A stretch of DNA of 64,000 bases from CAYLMM01 sp964384825. Lineage in GTDB: Bacteria > Krumholzibacteriota > Krumholzibacteriia > LZORAL124-64-63. Made by a program: the position numbers and the translations under genes. Shown one piece after another: positions 25,620-34,605 of the stretch. The DNA lies in assembly GCA_964384825.1 (NCBI GenBank), contig CAYLMM010000003.1:48754-112753 (forward strand), written 5' to 3'. Position 1 is the first letter of the stretch, and every line of letters starts with the position of its first letter. The notes under the pieces are model-generated. The model saw only the letters and a program-made list of their open reading frames with translations. It made no database searches and was not told the origin of the DNA.

Positions 25620-27800
25620 TCAGTCTGCGAACAGGCCCGCGGCGTCGATCGTCGCGGGCTTTCCCGTGCGCAGGCTCTCGACGCCCTTGATGGTGGCCAG
25701 GGTCACGGCGAACTGCGAGACGAGCGGGATCGCCGGCTCTCCGGTGCGCACCGCCTCGAGGAAGGCGGCCACCTCCTCGGCCTGGCCCTTGCCCGGGCAG
25801 CGCTTGCCGCGCTTCTTTCCGCCGCCGTAGAGCTCCACCGACGAGAAGTTGTCGATCACCGCGGTGCGGTCCGCGCCGGAGATCTCCAGCCGCTCCTTGG
25901 GCAGGTTGCCGGCGCCGTGGGCGAAGTAGCCCACCGTGCCGATCGATCCGTCGGCGAAGCGCAGGTTCAGCAGCAGGTCGTCCTCGGGGATGCGATCGGT
26001 TTCGGCGCCGACGCAGATCGCCCGCACCTCGATCGGATCGGCGCCGCAGAGGAACTGCATCAGGTCGATGAAGTGGCAGACCTCGCCGATCAGCCGGCCG
26101 CCCCCCTGCTCGGGATCCTGGATCCAGTGCTTGCGGGGGATCGACCCGGCGTTGACCCGGTACATCATCGTCAGCGGCCCGGGTTCGGCGCCGAAATGCC
26201 GCCGGGCCTCGCGCGCGGCGGGCGAGAAGCGGCGGTTGAATCCGACCTGCAGGACGGGCGCGCCGCCGCCGGCAGCGGCCTCGCGCATCGCCGCGGCGAT
26301 CGCACGGAGCTGTTCCTCGTCCAGGCACAGCGGCTTCTCGACGAAGACGTGCCGGCCGGCCTTCAGGGCGGCCAGGGTCTCGGGCCCGTGGCTGTCGTGG
26401 CGCGAGGCGATCACCACCGCGGCGGTGTCGGGATCCTCGTGCACCGCGGCGGTCGAATCGACCGCGCGGGCGAAGCCGTAACGCCGTCCCGCATCGGCCG
26501 CGGTCAAGCCCGACTTGGTGTGGATTGCGGTCAGCCGGGCGTCCGCGGCGTTCTTGAAATGCGGCAGCAGGAAGGCCTGGGCGTAGGATCCCGCGCCGAT
26601 GCAGCCGACCCCGATCGCTCCGGAAGGCGCGGCCGCGGTCGTCAGTTCGACGGGCGCCGGCGCGGCCTCGGGACGGTCCGGATATTCCAGCAGCACGCCG
26701 GTGAAGGGTTCGGCCTTGTCGGCGATCAGCTTGTAGGCCGCCGGCGCCTCGGCGAAGGGGAAGCGGTGGGTGACCATGCCCAGCGGGTCGATGCGTCCGG
26801 CCGCGCAGAGGTCGAGGAAGGCCTCCATGTTGCGGCCCTCGGTCCAGCGCACGAAGCCGTAGGGATAGTCCAGCCCGCCCTCCTCGTAGGAGGGATCGTA
26901 GCGGCCCGGGCCGTAGGAGCACGAGACCGAGAAGCGGATCTCCTTCTCGTAGTAGTCGGGACGGGGCAGGTCCATGCCCACCGCGCCGACCACGATCACC
27001 CGGCCGCGCTGGCGGACGATGCGGCCCGCGGTGGTGACCGGTTCGCTGCTCGGGGTCGCCGCGCAGATCAGCACCAGATCGGCCCCGCGGCCGCCGGTGA
27101 AGCGTTCGATGCCGGGTTCGACCGCGTCGTCGCCCGTGAGGAAGGCCTCGTCGACCGCGCCGCGGCGCCGGGCCTGCTCGACCGCCTCGGGGGAGACGTC
27201 GATCCCGGCCACCCGGCAGCCGTTGGCCCGCAGCATCTGACCCGCGAGTTGGCCGATGATGCCCAGCCCGACGACCACGGCCGTCTCGCCGAGCGTGGGC
27301 TCGGCCAGGCGCAGCCCCTGCATGGCGATCGCGCCGATGGTGGCGAAGGCCGCCGCGTCGGGCGCCACGCCTTCGGGAACCGGGACGACCAGGTTCGCCG
27401 GCACGACCACTTCGTCGGCGTGGTTGGCGTAGCCGCCGCCGCCGCAGGCCACCAGATCCCCGGGCTGCAGCCCCGAGACGCCTTCACCGGTCTCGATGAC
27501 CTCGCCGGCCAGGCTGTAGCCCAGCGGCTGGGCGCCCTCGAGCTTCGAGCGCACCTTCCGGATCGTGCCCTTGATGCCGACCGAGCGGGCCATGTCCAGC
27601 ACCATCTTCACCTGGTCGGGCCGGGCCTTGGCCTTGCCCAGCAGCGATTTGCGCCCGGTGACGATCTTGTTGCCCTCGGTGCCCGGGCTGACCGCGGAAA
27701 AGAGGGTGCGGACCCGGACGCAGCCGGGGGCCAGGGCGGGGGCGGGGGTCTCCATCATGGTGACCGCGCCGTCGTTGAGTGTCAGGGCCAGGATCTTCAA
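25620..27800 (-). CDS. Two-domain oxidoreductase: MDR dehydrogenase fused to Gfo/Idh/MocA
   Basis: Protein of 726 aa. Residues 1-370 are a medium-chain (zinc alcohol-type) dehydrogenase: QPLGYSLAGEVIETGEGV, GDLVACGGGGYANHA, and Rossmann VVVGLGIIGQLAGQML. Residues ~393-726 are a Gfo/Idh/MocA enzyme: GVGCIGAGSYAQAFLLPHF, then VFVEKPLCLDEEQL with the catalytic-region EKP, and GGGRLIGEVCHFIDL. Both halves use NAD(P). Such fusions sit in surface-polysaccharide loci and are thought to act on a sugar or cyclitol in two steps; the substrate is unknown. TTG start at 27800 has GGGGAGG 6 bases upstream. Last gene of the minus-strand operon. Confidence 0.92.
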   Translation of the reverse strand: MKILALTLNDGAVTMMETPAPALAPGCVRVRTLFSAVSPGTEGNKIVTGRKSLLGKAKARPDQVKMVLDMARSVGIKGTIRKVRSKLEGAQPLGYSLAGEVIETGEGVSGLQPGDLVACGGGGYANHADEVVVPANLVVPVPEGVAPDAAAFATIGAIAMQGLRLAEPTLGETAVVVGLGIIGQLAGQMLRANGCRVAGIDVSPEAVEQARRRGAVDEAFLTGDDAVEPGIERFTGGRGADLVLICAATPSSEPVTTAGRIVRQRGRVIVVGAVGMDLPRPDYYEKEIRFSVSCSYGPGRYDPSYEEGGLDYPYGFVRWTEGRNMEAFLDLCAAGRIDPLGMVTHRFPFAEAPAAYKLIADKAEPFTGVLLEYPDRPEAAPAPVELTTAAAPSGAIGVGCIGAGSYAQAFLLPHFKNAADARLTAIHTKSGLTAADAGRRYGFARAVDSTAAVHEDPDTAAVVIASRHDSHGPETLAALKAGRHVFVEKPLCLDEEQLRAIAAAMREAAAGGGAPVLQVGFNRRFSPAAREARRHFGAEPGPLTMMYRVNAGSIPRKHWIQDPEQGGGRLIGEVCHFIDLMQFLCGADPIEVRAICVGAETDRIPEDDLLLNLRFADGSIGTVGYFAHGAGNLPKERLEISGADRTAVIDNFSSVELYGGGKKRGKRCPGKGQAEEVAAFLEAVRTGEPAIPLVSQFAVTLATIKGVESLRTGKPATIDAAGLFAD

Positions 27801-27890
27801 TTCGGCCTCCCCAGGGCGGATGAACCTCGTCCGGCGGCGGGTTGCGATTCCCGCCGCCCGGGTTTTGCGATCTTGAGTCTCGCGGCCGGG

Positions 27891-29762
27891 CTACCGGCCG
27901 TCGAGCCAGCGGCGGGCGAAGAGCTCCACGCCCACCGCGGCGCCGATTTCCGTGGCGGCGTTCACGCGCCCCGCGCTGTGGTCGGCATGCAGGGCCGCCA
28001 GCTGAGCGCCGTTCCAATAGGGACGCGAAAGAGTCGATTCGTCGTTGCAGATCTCGCCGAGGAACCGGTCCACGGCCGGATGGCGCGACCAGTCCTGCGG
28101 ATTGCCGCCGGTCGAGAGGATCGTCCGCCGCCCGCGCAGCCCGCGCAGGATCTTGGCCGCCAGCACCTTCCGGTGCGGCGTGTCGGCGGGCAGGCCCGTG
28201 TTGGCGTATTCCAGCTTCGCCAGATCGGGCAGCAGCCGCTTCAGCAGCTCGATGTAGGCGTGCAGCCCCCGGCGGTGCCGCAACGGGATGGAATAGGCCA
28301 GGTCGCGCACCTCGTAATCGTAGAAGACGCTCGCGTCGCCGTGGAAGGGCCGGTCGTTCATGATCCCCAGCAGGCCCGCGTGGCGGCCGCCGCCGTATTC
28401 CTCGGTGAACTGCTCCATCCGGTATTCCGCGGGCACCGCGGCCAGATCCGACCGCAGGATCTTCATGACCTCGGTCTCGAGATCGGGCGGGGGCTCGGTG
28501 GCGAAGCGCGCCGCATGCGCGCTCGGCAGCGGGCAGAGATCGCGATAGAACAGGGCCAGTTCCTCGTCGGTCTTCAGCTTCTCCAGCCAGGGATGCGAGA
28601 CCCGGGGCCCGGCGCCGATCCGGTAGCGGGCGTACGCCGCCATCTGCATGAACCCCAGATCGGCCAGGATGTCGCCCATGATCAGGCCGCCGCGGTAGCC
28701 GTTCAGGTTGACCCGCGTCTTCTCGTGCATCACCAGGCAGCGCTCGATGCCGAAGGCGGCCATGATGTGGAAGGCGCCGTTCATCGTCGTGATGTAGTCC
28801 GAGGCGTGGTCCACGATCTTCCCGGCCTCGATGGGGAAGTGGATGTGCTCGATGCCCAGGCGGCCGCTGATGTCGCGGGCGATGCGCAGATCGTTCGCGT
28901 CCTCGGCGCCGAAGGTCCAGGCCTTCAGGTCGGGGAGCAGCGGAGCGGCCAGGCCGGTCATCAGGCGCGAGTCGAGGCCGCCGGAAAGGCTGGTCGAGAA
29001 CGGGCCGGGGCGGCGTACGACACGGCGGGCCGCGGCGCGCAGCGCATCGCAGAGATCATCGATCTGCCTGTCCAGGGGCGCGTCCTCGCGCTTGCCGCCC
29101 ATGCGGCCGTAATCCCAGTAGCGGCGGGATTCCGGCGCGCCGCCGGCGGTCGGAACGCGGGTGATCGTCGCCGGGTCGTAGTATTCCACGCCCCGGATCA
29201 TGGTCTGCTTGAAGAAGAGGTGCTTGTAGGAGAAGACCGTGGCCAGCGCTTCGGGATCGTACTGCGGACGGAAGAGCCCGCAGCCGGCCAGGGGACCCAG
29301 CAGCGACGAACAGGCGTGCGTGTCGCCCTCGCTCCACACGAACAGGGGATCCATGCCGTCGCGGTCGCTGCCGATCAGCAGCTCGCCGGCCTTCGCGTCG
29401 TGGATGATGCAGGTGAACTGCCCCTCCAGTTTCGCGGCGAAGTCGCGGCCGAATTTCGCATGGGCCAGCAGCGCCGCCCGGGCGTATTCGGCCTCGGCCA
29501 GCAGATGATCGACTCCGCAATCCTCGAGGCTGCGGACGATGTGCCCGTCGACGGCCACGGTCACGCCGCCGCGTGCAGCGAGATGACGGGCGACATCGGC
29601 GTCGCCGGTTCCGTTGACCACCGCGCCCAGCCGGACCCGCCCCGGTTCGACGCAGATCGAGGCGGCCCGCTGCCAGGGGTACATCACCCCCGAGGCGACG
29701 AGCCGGTCGAAGACGGCTCCGGCGTCATCGCGGCCGGAAATCAGGCTGAAAACTGCGGGCAT
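27891..29762 (-). CDS. Asparagine-synthetase-like amidotransferase
   Basis: Protein of 623 aa. The N-terminal ~200 residues have the fold pattern of glutamine amidotransferase class II (LEGQFTCIIHDAKAGELLIGSDRDGMDPLF). The PP-loop SLSGGLDSR at ~255 marks the ATP-pyrophosphatase synthetase domain. True glutamine-dependent enzymes start Met-Cys; this one starts MPAVFS, so the nucleophilic cysteine is absent and ammonia or an amine should be used directly. In polysaccharide loci such proteins (WbpS/AsnB-like) amidate uronic acids; that role is inferred. The ATG at 29762 has only a weak AGAGG site. Lies 48 bp after the pyruvyltransferase. Confidence 0.88.
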   Translation of the reverse strand: MPAVFSLISGRDDAGAVFDRLVASGVMYPWQRAASICVEPGRVRLGAVVNGTGDADVARHLAARGGVTVAVDGHIVRSLEDCGVDHLLAEAEYARAALLAHAKFGRDFAAKLEGQFTCIIHDAKAGELLIGSDRDGMDPLFVWSEGDTHACSSLLGPLAGCGLFRPQYDPEALATVFSYKHLFFKQTMIRGVEYYDPATITRVPTAGGAPESRRYWDYGRMGGKREDAPLDRQIDDLCDALRAAARRVVRRPGPFSTSLSGGLDSRLMTGLAAPLLPDLKAWTFGAEDANDLRIARDISGRLGIEHIHFPIEAGKIVDHASDYITTMNGAFHIMAAFGIERCLVMHEKTRVNLNGYRGGLIMGDILADLGFMQMAAYARYRIGAGPRVSHPWLEKLKTDEELALFYRDLCPLPSAHAARFATEPPPDLETEVMKILRSDLAAVPAEYRMEQFTEEYGGGRHAGLLGIMNDRPFHGDASVFYDYEVRDLAYSIPLRHRRGLHAYIELLKRLLPDLAKLEYANTGLPADTPHRKVLAAKILRGLRGRRTILSTGGNPQDWSRHPAVDRFLGEICNDESTLSRPYWNGAQLAALHADHSAGRVNAATEIGAAVGVELFARRWLDGR

Positions 29763-29810
29763 GGTCTGCTTCTACCTCTTGATTGCGCGTGATGCGGCGC
29801 CGGCCGGGGA

Positions 29811-30902
29811 TCAGGATCTCGCCATCAACGATTCGGTGATCTCCGCCGCGCGGGCGCGTTGCTTCTCGATCAGCGGCAGCATTCCCGCGGCCAGTTTCGC
29901 GACGTGGTCGGCGCGGCGGGAAGCGACGTCGCGGGTCATCAGCCACAGATCCCCGCCGTCGAGGGCGTCGGTGCGCACGTTCAGGTCCTGCTGTCCGATC
30001 GAAGCCATGTAGTCGCGGCATTTGGGGCGGTACTCGAGCATGATCGAGGGCACCCAGGCGCAGGTCGCGAGCACCGTGGCGTGGAGCTTCATCCCGACGA
30101 ACACCGTCGAGCCGCGCACCTCGTCGAGATAGGCGGCATAATCCTCGTAGACGGTCACGATATCGCCGTTGGCGCCGCTCTTCTCGTCGGCCGCCCTGGT
30201 GATTTCCAGGTCGTGGGGCCAGACGACGAACCAGCGGACCTTCCAGCCCTCGCGCGCGGCGAGCCGGGCCAGGACTGCCATCCGTTCGACCAGATCCTCC
30301 TCGGCGCCCCAGAGCTTGCCGCCGGCCCGGCCGATGTTCAACCCCAGGACCGGCATTCCGGACGGAGCCTCGTCCAGACGGTCCGGTTCGGCGCAGGCGA
30401 GCACGGGATCGCCGATGACCTCGGCTCCGGAAAATCCGGCGTCCTGCAGCAATTCCAGCGAGCGTGGGCCGCGCACGCCCACGTAGGAGCAGCGTTCGAG
30501 GGCGGGCAGCCAGCTCGACCGGAAATCCACCCAGTCCCCTTTTCCGTTCCAGAATTCCGGATCCTGGACGCCGGAACCGAAGATGAAGCTGGTCTTTGAC
30601 CATTTCTGGCAATCGAGGAAGGTGTCCAGCCAGCCCCGCATCCCGTTGATCAGCGTTCCGCCGGCGAGCACGCAGTTCCGGGGGGAGCGCAGCGCGGCCC
30701 GCAGGGGGCCGAGGGTGCGGTGATCCGGATAGCGCACCAGGCCGCAGCGCGGGAACAGAAGCCGCTGCGCCGCGAAAAGGGCCTCGTCGCCGAGGTTCAG
30801 GTAGCCGAGCCAGCCGCTGGAATAGGCCACCTTCGGACCCCGGGCCGATGCGAGATCGGCGAGGAATCCGGCCATGTAGCTCAGGTCCTTCTTCAGCCCC
30901 AT
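29811..30902 (-). CDS. Polysaccharide pyruvyl transferase family protein
   Basis: Protein of 363 aa. LNLGDEALFAAQ near residue 35, AGGTLINGM near 80, VGVRGPRSLELLQDAG near 145 and VGMKLHATVLATCAWVP near 275 are the hallmarks of the CsaB/WcaK pyruvyltransferase fold (GT-B-like). Members move pyruvate from PEP to a sugar, giving a ketal that adds negative charge to the polymer. GGAGG lies 6 bases before the ATG. Fifth gene of the minus-strand operon, 40 bp after the flippase. A few family members have other donors, so pyruvylation itself is likely, not certain. Confidence 0.92.
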   Translation of the reverse strand: MGLKKDLSYMAGFLADLASARGPKVAYSSGWLGYLNLGDEALFAAQRLLFPRCGLVRYPDHRTLGPLRAALRSPRNCVLAGGTLINGMRGWLDTFLDCQKWSKTSFIFGSGVQDPEFWNGKGDWVDFRSSWLPALERCSYVGVRGPRSLELLQDAGFSGAEVIGDPVLACAEPDRLDEAPSGMPVLGLNIGRAGGKLWGAEEDLVERMAVLARLAAREGWKVRWFVVWPHDLEITRAADEKSGANGDIVTVYEDYAAYLDEVRGSTVFVGMKLHATVLATCAWVPSIMLEYRPKCRDYMASIGQQDLNVRTDALDGGDLWLMTRDVASRRADHVAKLAAGMLPLIEKQRARAAEITESLMARS

Positions 30903-30942
30903 TTTCCGCCTCCGTTCCGATGCGATCGCGGTTGCAGGAATA

Positions 30943-32469
30943 TCAATCGCCGCGGCGCCAACGGCCGCGGGGCAACGCGGGCAGGGGAACCCGCATCAGC
31001 AGCGTCGCGGGTCCGACGATCAACAGGAATACCACGGCCGTTCCGGCGGCGACAAGGCCGGAGACCCAGAGCGAAGTCGTGCTCCACATCGACATCAGGC
31101 CGGCGGCCCGGCCCGCCGCGGCCGTCAGGGCGAAGGCCAGCAGCGAAGGCGCGAGCGGCAGCATGAACCGGCCGTAGCCGATGCCGAGGATCCGGGCGGT
31201 GTAGATCGGCTGGATGATCAGCTTGATCAGCAGCATCGGGATGGCCGTTCCCAGGGCCACGCCCACGATGCCGTACCTGCCCACAAGCAGCAGGCTGAGC
31301 ACCAGGTTCGCGGCGCCTTCGGCCAGGTTCTGCCAGGCGTAGTAGCGGTGCTTGTTCGTGGCGTAGAGCAGGCCCAGCGCCGGGTTCTGGGCCAGCGCGA
31401 AGGCGTACCCCCCCGCCAGGACCCAAAGCACGGGCATCGAACCGAGGAAGTCCCGGCCCACCCAGATGTTGATGAACTGGCCGCCGAGAACCAGCGCCAG
31501 GGTGCAGAGCCCGAACGAGAGCGGGGCGGTCACCGAAAGGGCCTTCATGAACAGGCGCTGCATCTCGCTCCGGTCGCCGCGGGCGTCGATCGAAGCGAAG
31601 CGGGGGGTGAGCACGCCCGAGGCGGTGCCGATCAGGCTGACCACGTGGTGCATGATGTTGCCGGCGATGGCGTAGACGGCGATGGCCTCGGCGCCGACCT
31701 TCTTGGCGATCACGAAGCTGTCGAGCGAGAACCGCAGCCGGTCGCCGACCACGATCAGCGTCGCGATGCCGCCGAAGGTCAGCAGCGTGCCCGCGACGCC
31801 GCGCCGGACCAGCCCCGGGCGGATGCGTATCTCCGGCAGCCGCCGCCGCCAGAGCATCAGGCAGAGGATGAAGCGCGCCAGGCTCGTGCCCAGGTTGGCG
31901 AACGCCACCCCGAGCAGCCCCATGCCGGCCTCCAGCAGCACCACCGTCAGCGCGGCCTGCAGCACATGGGTTCCGATCATCGCCATGTTCAGCGGCACGA
32001 AGAGTTCCCGCGCCCGCAGCAGGGCCGCCAGCACGCTGGTCAGCAGGGTGAAGAGGGTGCCCACGGCCAGCACGATGATCACCCGCGCGAAGATGCCGGA
32101 GAATTCGGGGTCGACCTCGAAGAAGCCGGCCAGCGGACCGGCCAGCAGCAGGGTCGCGACGATGAGCGCCGCCCCGACGGCCGTGAAGATGGCCGTCGAC
32201 GTGCTGGCGGTCACGCTTGCGGCATGGAAATCATCGAGAGCCGATTGGCGGGCGACGTAGCGCATCACGGCGGAATCCACGCCCATCCGCAGGATGCCGT
32301 AGTAGCCGACGATCGCCAGGATCAGCGACCAGATCCCGTAGCCGGCCTTGCCGATGTGGGAGATGATGAAGGGCGTCAGCAGCAGGGCCATCAGGACGTG
32401 CGTCAGCAGCGCGGCCCAGTTGCTGGCCGCGTTCGCGTAGATCGAGGGCCTGCGCCGGGCGGCGGTCAT
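30943..32469 (-). CDS. Wzx-type polysaccharide flippase
   Basis: Protein of 508 aa with about 12-14 hydrophobic helices, of the MOP (Wzx/RfbX) exporter superfamily. The opening ANAASNWAALLTHVLMALLLTPFI followed by GKAGYGIWSLILAIVGYYGIL is typical. It should turn lipid-linked repeat units across the inner membrane for polymerisation. The ATG at 32469 overlaps the preceding glycosyltransferase stop (ATGA), so translation is coupled. A second, MurJ-like flippase lies at 40968 in the divergent operon, so the locus has two candidates for the same step. Confidence 0.92.
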   Translation of the reverse strand: MTAARRRPSIYANAASNWAALLTHVLMALLLTPFIISHIGKAGYGIWSLILAIVGYYGILRMGVDSAVMRYVARQSALDDFHAASVTASTSTAIFTAVGAALIVATLLLAGPLAGFFEVDPEFSGIFARVIIVLAVGTLFTLLTSVLAALLRARELFVPLNMAMIGTHVLQAALTVVLLEAGMGLLGVAFANLGTSLARFILCLMLWRRRLPEIRIRPGLVRRGVAGTLLTFGGIATLIVVGDRLRFSLDSFVIAKKVGAEAIAVYAIAGNIMHHVVSLIGTASGVLTPRFASIDARGDRSEMQRLFMKALSVTAPLSFGLCTLALVLGGQFINIWVGRDFLGSMPVLWVLAGGYAFALAQNPALGLLYATNKHRYYAWQNLAEGAANLVLSLLLVGRYGIVGVALGTAIPMLLIKLIIQPIYTARILGIGYGRFMLPLAPSLLAFALTAAAGRAAGLMSMWSTTSLWVSGLVAAGTAVVFLLIVGPATLLMRVPLPALPRGRWRRGD

Positions 32470-33620
32470 GACTCGGCCCGGCAGGAAACGCGGGCGGTGA
32501 TCTCGTCGCGCATCTTGTCCCCCACGGCGTTCCAGGTGTAGCGGGATTCCGCGATCCGGCGCCCGTGGCGGCCCATGTCCCAGCATAGCTGGGGATCGGA
32601 CAGCAGGGTGTCCAGATGCTCGGCCAGGGCCTGCACGTTCCCGGGCGGCACGCGGAATCCGTTGTGGCCGTTGACCACGAAATCGGGCGGGGCGCCGATG
32701 TCCAGGGTCACCACCGGCAGCCCGTTCATCTGCGCCTCCAGGTAGACGATGCCGAAGGCGTCGCCCTTCGAAGGCATGCAGAAGACCGACGCCTTCTCGT
32801 ACTGCGCGCTCACCTCGTCCAGGGGGATCCGGCCGAGGACCTCCACGCCCGGCTCGTCGATCCCGGGGTTGCAGCCGACGATCGTCAGGGTGGCGTCGGG
32901 ATGGTCGCGGCGCAGGATGCGGAAGGCGGCCAGCAGTTCCGGCCCGCCCTTCAGCTTCCACAGCACGCCCACGAAGAGGATCCGCTTGCGGGCGTAGTCG
33001 TCCGGCGTCCGGCCCGAGATGTCCGGCAGCACGCCGTCGCGGTAGGCGTTGCAGCCCACGCCCACGCAGGCGATCCGGTTCTCGGGATGGTCGTAGTCGC
33101 GCATCAGCGAGCGCGAGACGTTGCTGCTCATGGTGAAGACAGCGTCGGCGTTCCGGTAGATCTCGGGTTCGAGCTTCCGCCACCGGTGCGAGAAGATGTC
33201 GATCCGTCGGGACTCCGTCTGCCCGTAGTCCAGGTTCGCCAGCAGCGTGTGGTCGGTGTACACGAAATGCGGCAGGCCGGGCACCTGGGCGTCGAAGAGG
33301 CTCTGGGTCTGGAAGGTGAAGTCGTAATCCCGGTGCGGGGCCAGCGCCGCCGCGACCTCCTTCTTGATCGCGCGGAACATGAACGAGGTCACCCACTTGC
33401 TCCAGGCGTAGCTGCGTTTCCGGGTGAAGAAGATGTTCGGGTACTCGAGCGCGACGTGCGGCAGGTTGCGGAACTGCAGCGGGGCGAACCGTGGGATCAG
33501 CTCGGAGATGTCGATGTCCACGACCTCGTGCTCGGGAAAGACGCGCACGAGCTGTCGCCGCACGCTCTCGTTCGTGCCCGAGAACTCCCGGAACCGGATG
33601 TAGGCGATCTTCCTGGTCAT
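32466..33620 (-). CDS. Family-4 glycosyltransferase
   Basis: Protein of 384 aa, GT-B fold. The donor half has KRILFVGVLWKLKGGPELLAAFRIL, IVGCNPGIDEPGVEVLG and CMPSKGDAFGIVYLEAQMNGLPVV, with the E-x7-type acidic residues in a slightly variant form (FGIVYLEAQ). The acceptor half has FVYTDHTLLANLDYG and VFTMSSNVSRSLM. It should add one sugar to the lipid-linked unit. The ATG at 33620 follows GGGAG by 8 bases. It lies between the SGNH gene (16 bp upstream) and the overlapping flippase. Confidence 0.91.
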   Translation of the reverse strand: MTRKIAYIRFREFSGTNESVRRQLVRVFPEHEVVDIDISELIPRFAPLQFRNLPHVALEYPNIFFTRKRSYAWSKWVTSFMFRAIKKEVAAALAPHRDYDFTFQTQSLFDAQVPGLPHFVYTDHTLLANLDYGQTESRRIDIFSHRWRKLEPEIYRNADAVFTMSSNVSRSLMRDYDHPENRIACVGVGCNAYRDGVLPDISGRTPDDYARKRILFVGVLWKLKGGPELLAAFRILRRDHPDATLTIVGCNPGIDEPGVEVLGRIPLDEVSAQYEKASVFCMPSKGDAFGIVYLEAQMNGLPVVTLDIGAPPDFVVNGHNGFRVPPGNVQALAEHLDTLLSDPQLCWDMGRHGRRIAESRYTWNAVGDKMRDEITARVSCRAES

Positions 33621-33636
33621 GCTCTTGTCTCCCGGG

Positions 33637-34596
33637 TCACCGCGCCGCCTCCAGTGGAGCCCCGAGCACATGGACACGGCTCCGTTCGTTTCCCCAGACG
33701 CTTTGGATCACGGTTCGTTTCGCCGATCGGTTCAGATGGTACGGATCGGAGAAATTCCCCCGGTCCGAGGTCAGATCGTTGACGAAGTCGAAATCGTAGA
33801 CCGGCGCCAGGGCGGCCAGGTCCCGCTTGAACCGCTCGTATTCCTTTTCCAGCCCGTAGCGGCCGACCTGGGCCTGCAGATCCGCGTGGCCGGGGAAGAT
33901 CACCAGCCTCAGATCGATGCCCCGCTCGCGGCAGTACGACGCCACCTCTGCCAGACGCCGCCGGTAATCCTCGGGATAGCGGTAGTTGTCGTAATAGATC
34001 CGCGTCGTGGACTCGATCTGGTGGCGCCAGAAATCGTCGGCCGACATCGGCGGCCGGCCCACCTCGATCTTCTTTCCCAGCAGCCGGCGCTGCAGCAGCT
34101 TGCCGGTCGCGTCCAGCACGTTGATGTCGCTGAAGTAGAGCAGCGGGTTGGCGAGGATCGCTTCGACCTCGGAGATGCGGTCCTTGGCGTTGGTCGCGCT
34201 GTAGAGGTTGAAGTTCACGCCGATGCAGACCCGCCGCAGTTCGGCGCGCTCGGCGGCGAACCGGAAGCTGCGCAGGATCTCCTCGAGCGAGGCGCCGCCG
34301 TAGGCCAGGTTGGCCCAGGGTTCGCCGGTCGCCGCGGCGACCGAATCGGGTGCGATCCCCATCATCCGCGAATCCCCGAGCAGGATGTTCGGCAGCGGGT
34401 CGTTCCGGTAATGCAGCAGCTTCCACAGCGGGTAGTGCAGCCGGAAGGAGATCTCCTGCTTGTCGGCGTCGGGGACCAGGCGCGACACGCCGAAGAAATC
34501 GTAGGGGTCGACAGCCACGATCACCAGGCCGTAGAGCAGCAGCGGCACCGCGAACAGGGCCGTCTTGCGCAGCAGCTTTTTGACGTCGTTCGGCAT
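33637..34596 (-). CDS. SGNH-hydrolase-like partner of MBOAT (polysaccharide O-acylation)
   Basis: Protein of 319 aa. One membrane helix (~12-30) anchors it, with the body in the periplasm. NILLGDSRMMG (Ser76) is the nucleophile block, and SDPYHLNRSAK near residue 285 supplies the Asp and His of an SGNH/DltD/AlgX-like site. Such proteins sit next to MBOAT acyltransferases and complete transfer of acyl (usually acetyl) groups to the exported glycan. The MBOAT gene ends 9 bp upstream. The substrate and acyl group are inferred from the pairing. Confidence 0.87.
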   Translation of the reverse strand: MPNDVKKLLRKTALFAVPLLLYGLVIVAVDPYDFFGVSRLVPDADKQEISFRLHYPLWKLLHYRNDPLPNILLGDSRMMGIAPDSVAAATGEPWANLAYGGASLEEILRSFRFAAERAELRRVCIGVNFNLYSATNAKDRISEVEAILANPLLYFSDINVLDATGKLLQRRLLGKKIEVGRPPMSADDFWRHQIESTTRIYYDNYRYPEDYRRRLAEVASYCRERGIDLRLVIFPGHADLQAQVGRYGLEKEYERFKRDLAALAPVYDFDFVNDLTSDRGNFSDPYHLNRSAKRTVIQSVWGNERSRVHVLGAPLEAAR

Positions 34597-34605
34597 TCGG
34601 TCGCC

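Noticed and set aside
25917..29792. Very long open frame (1291 codons) on the plus strand opposite the oxidoreductase and amidotransferase genes
   Set aside because: It is a shadow of two well-supported minus-strand genes; its translation is low-complexity and matches no family. High GC content removes stop codons from such frames.
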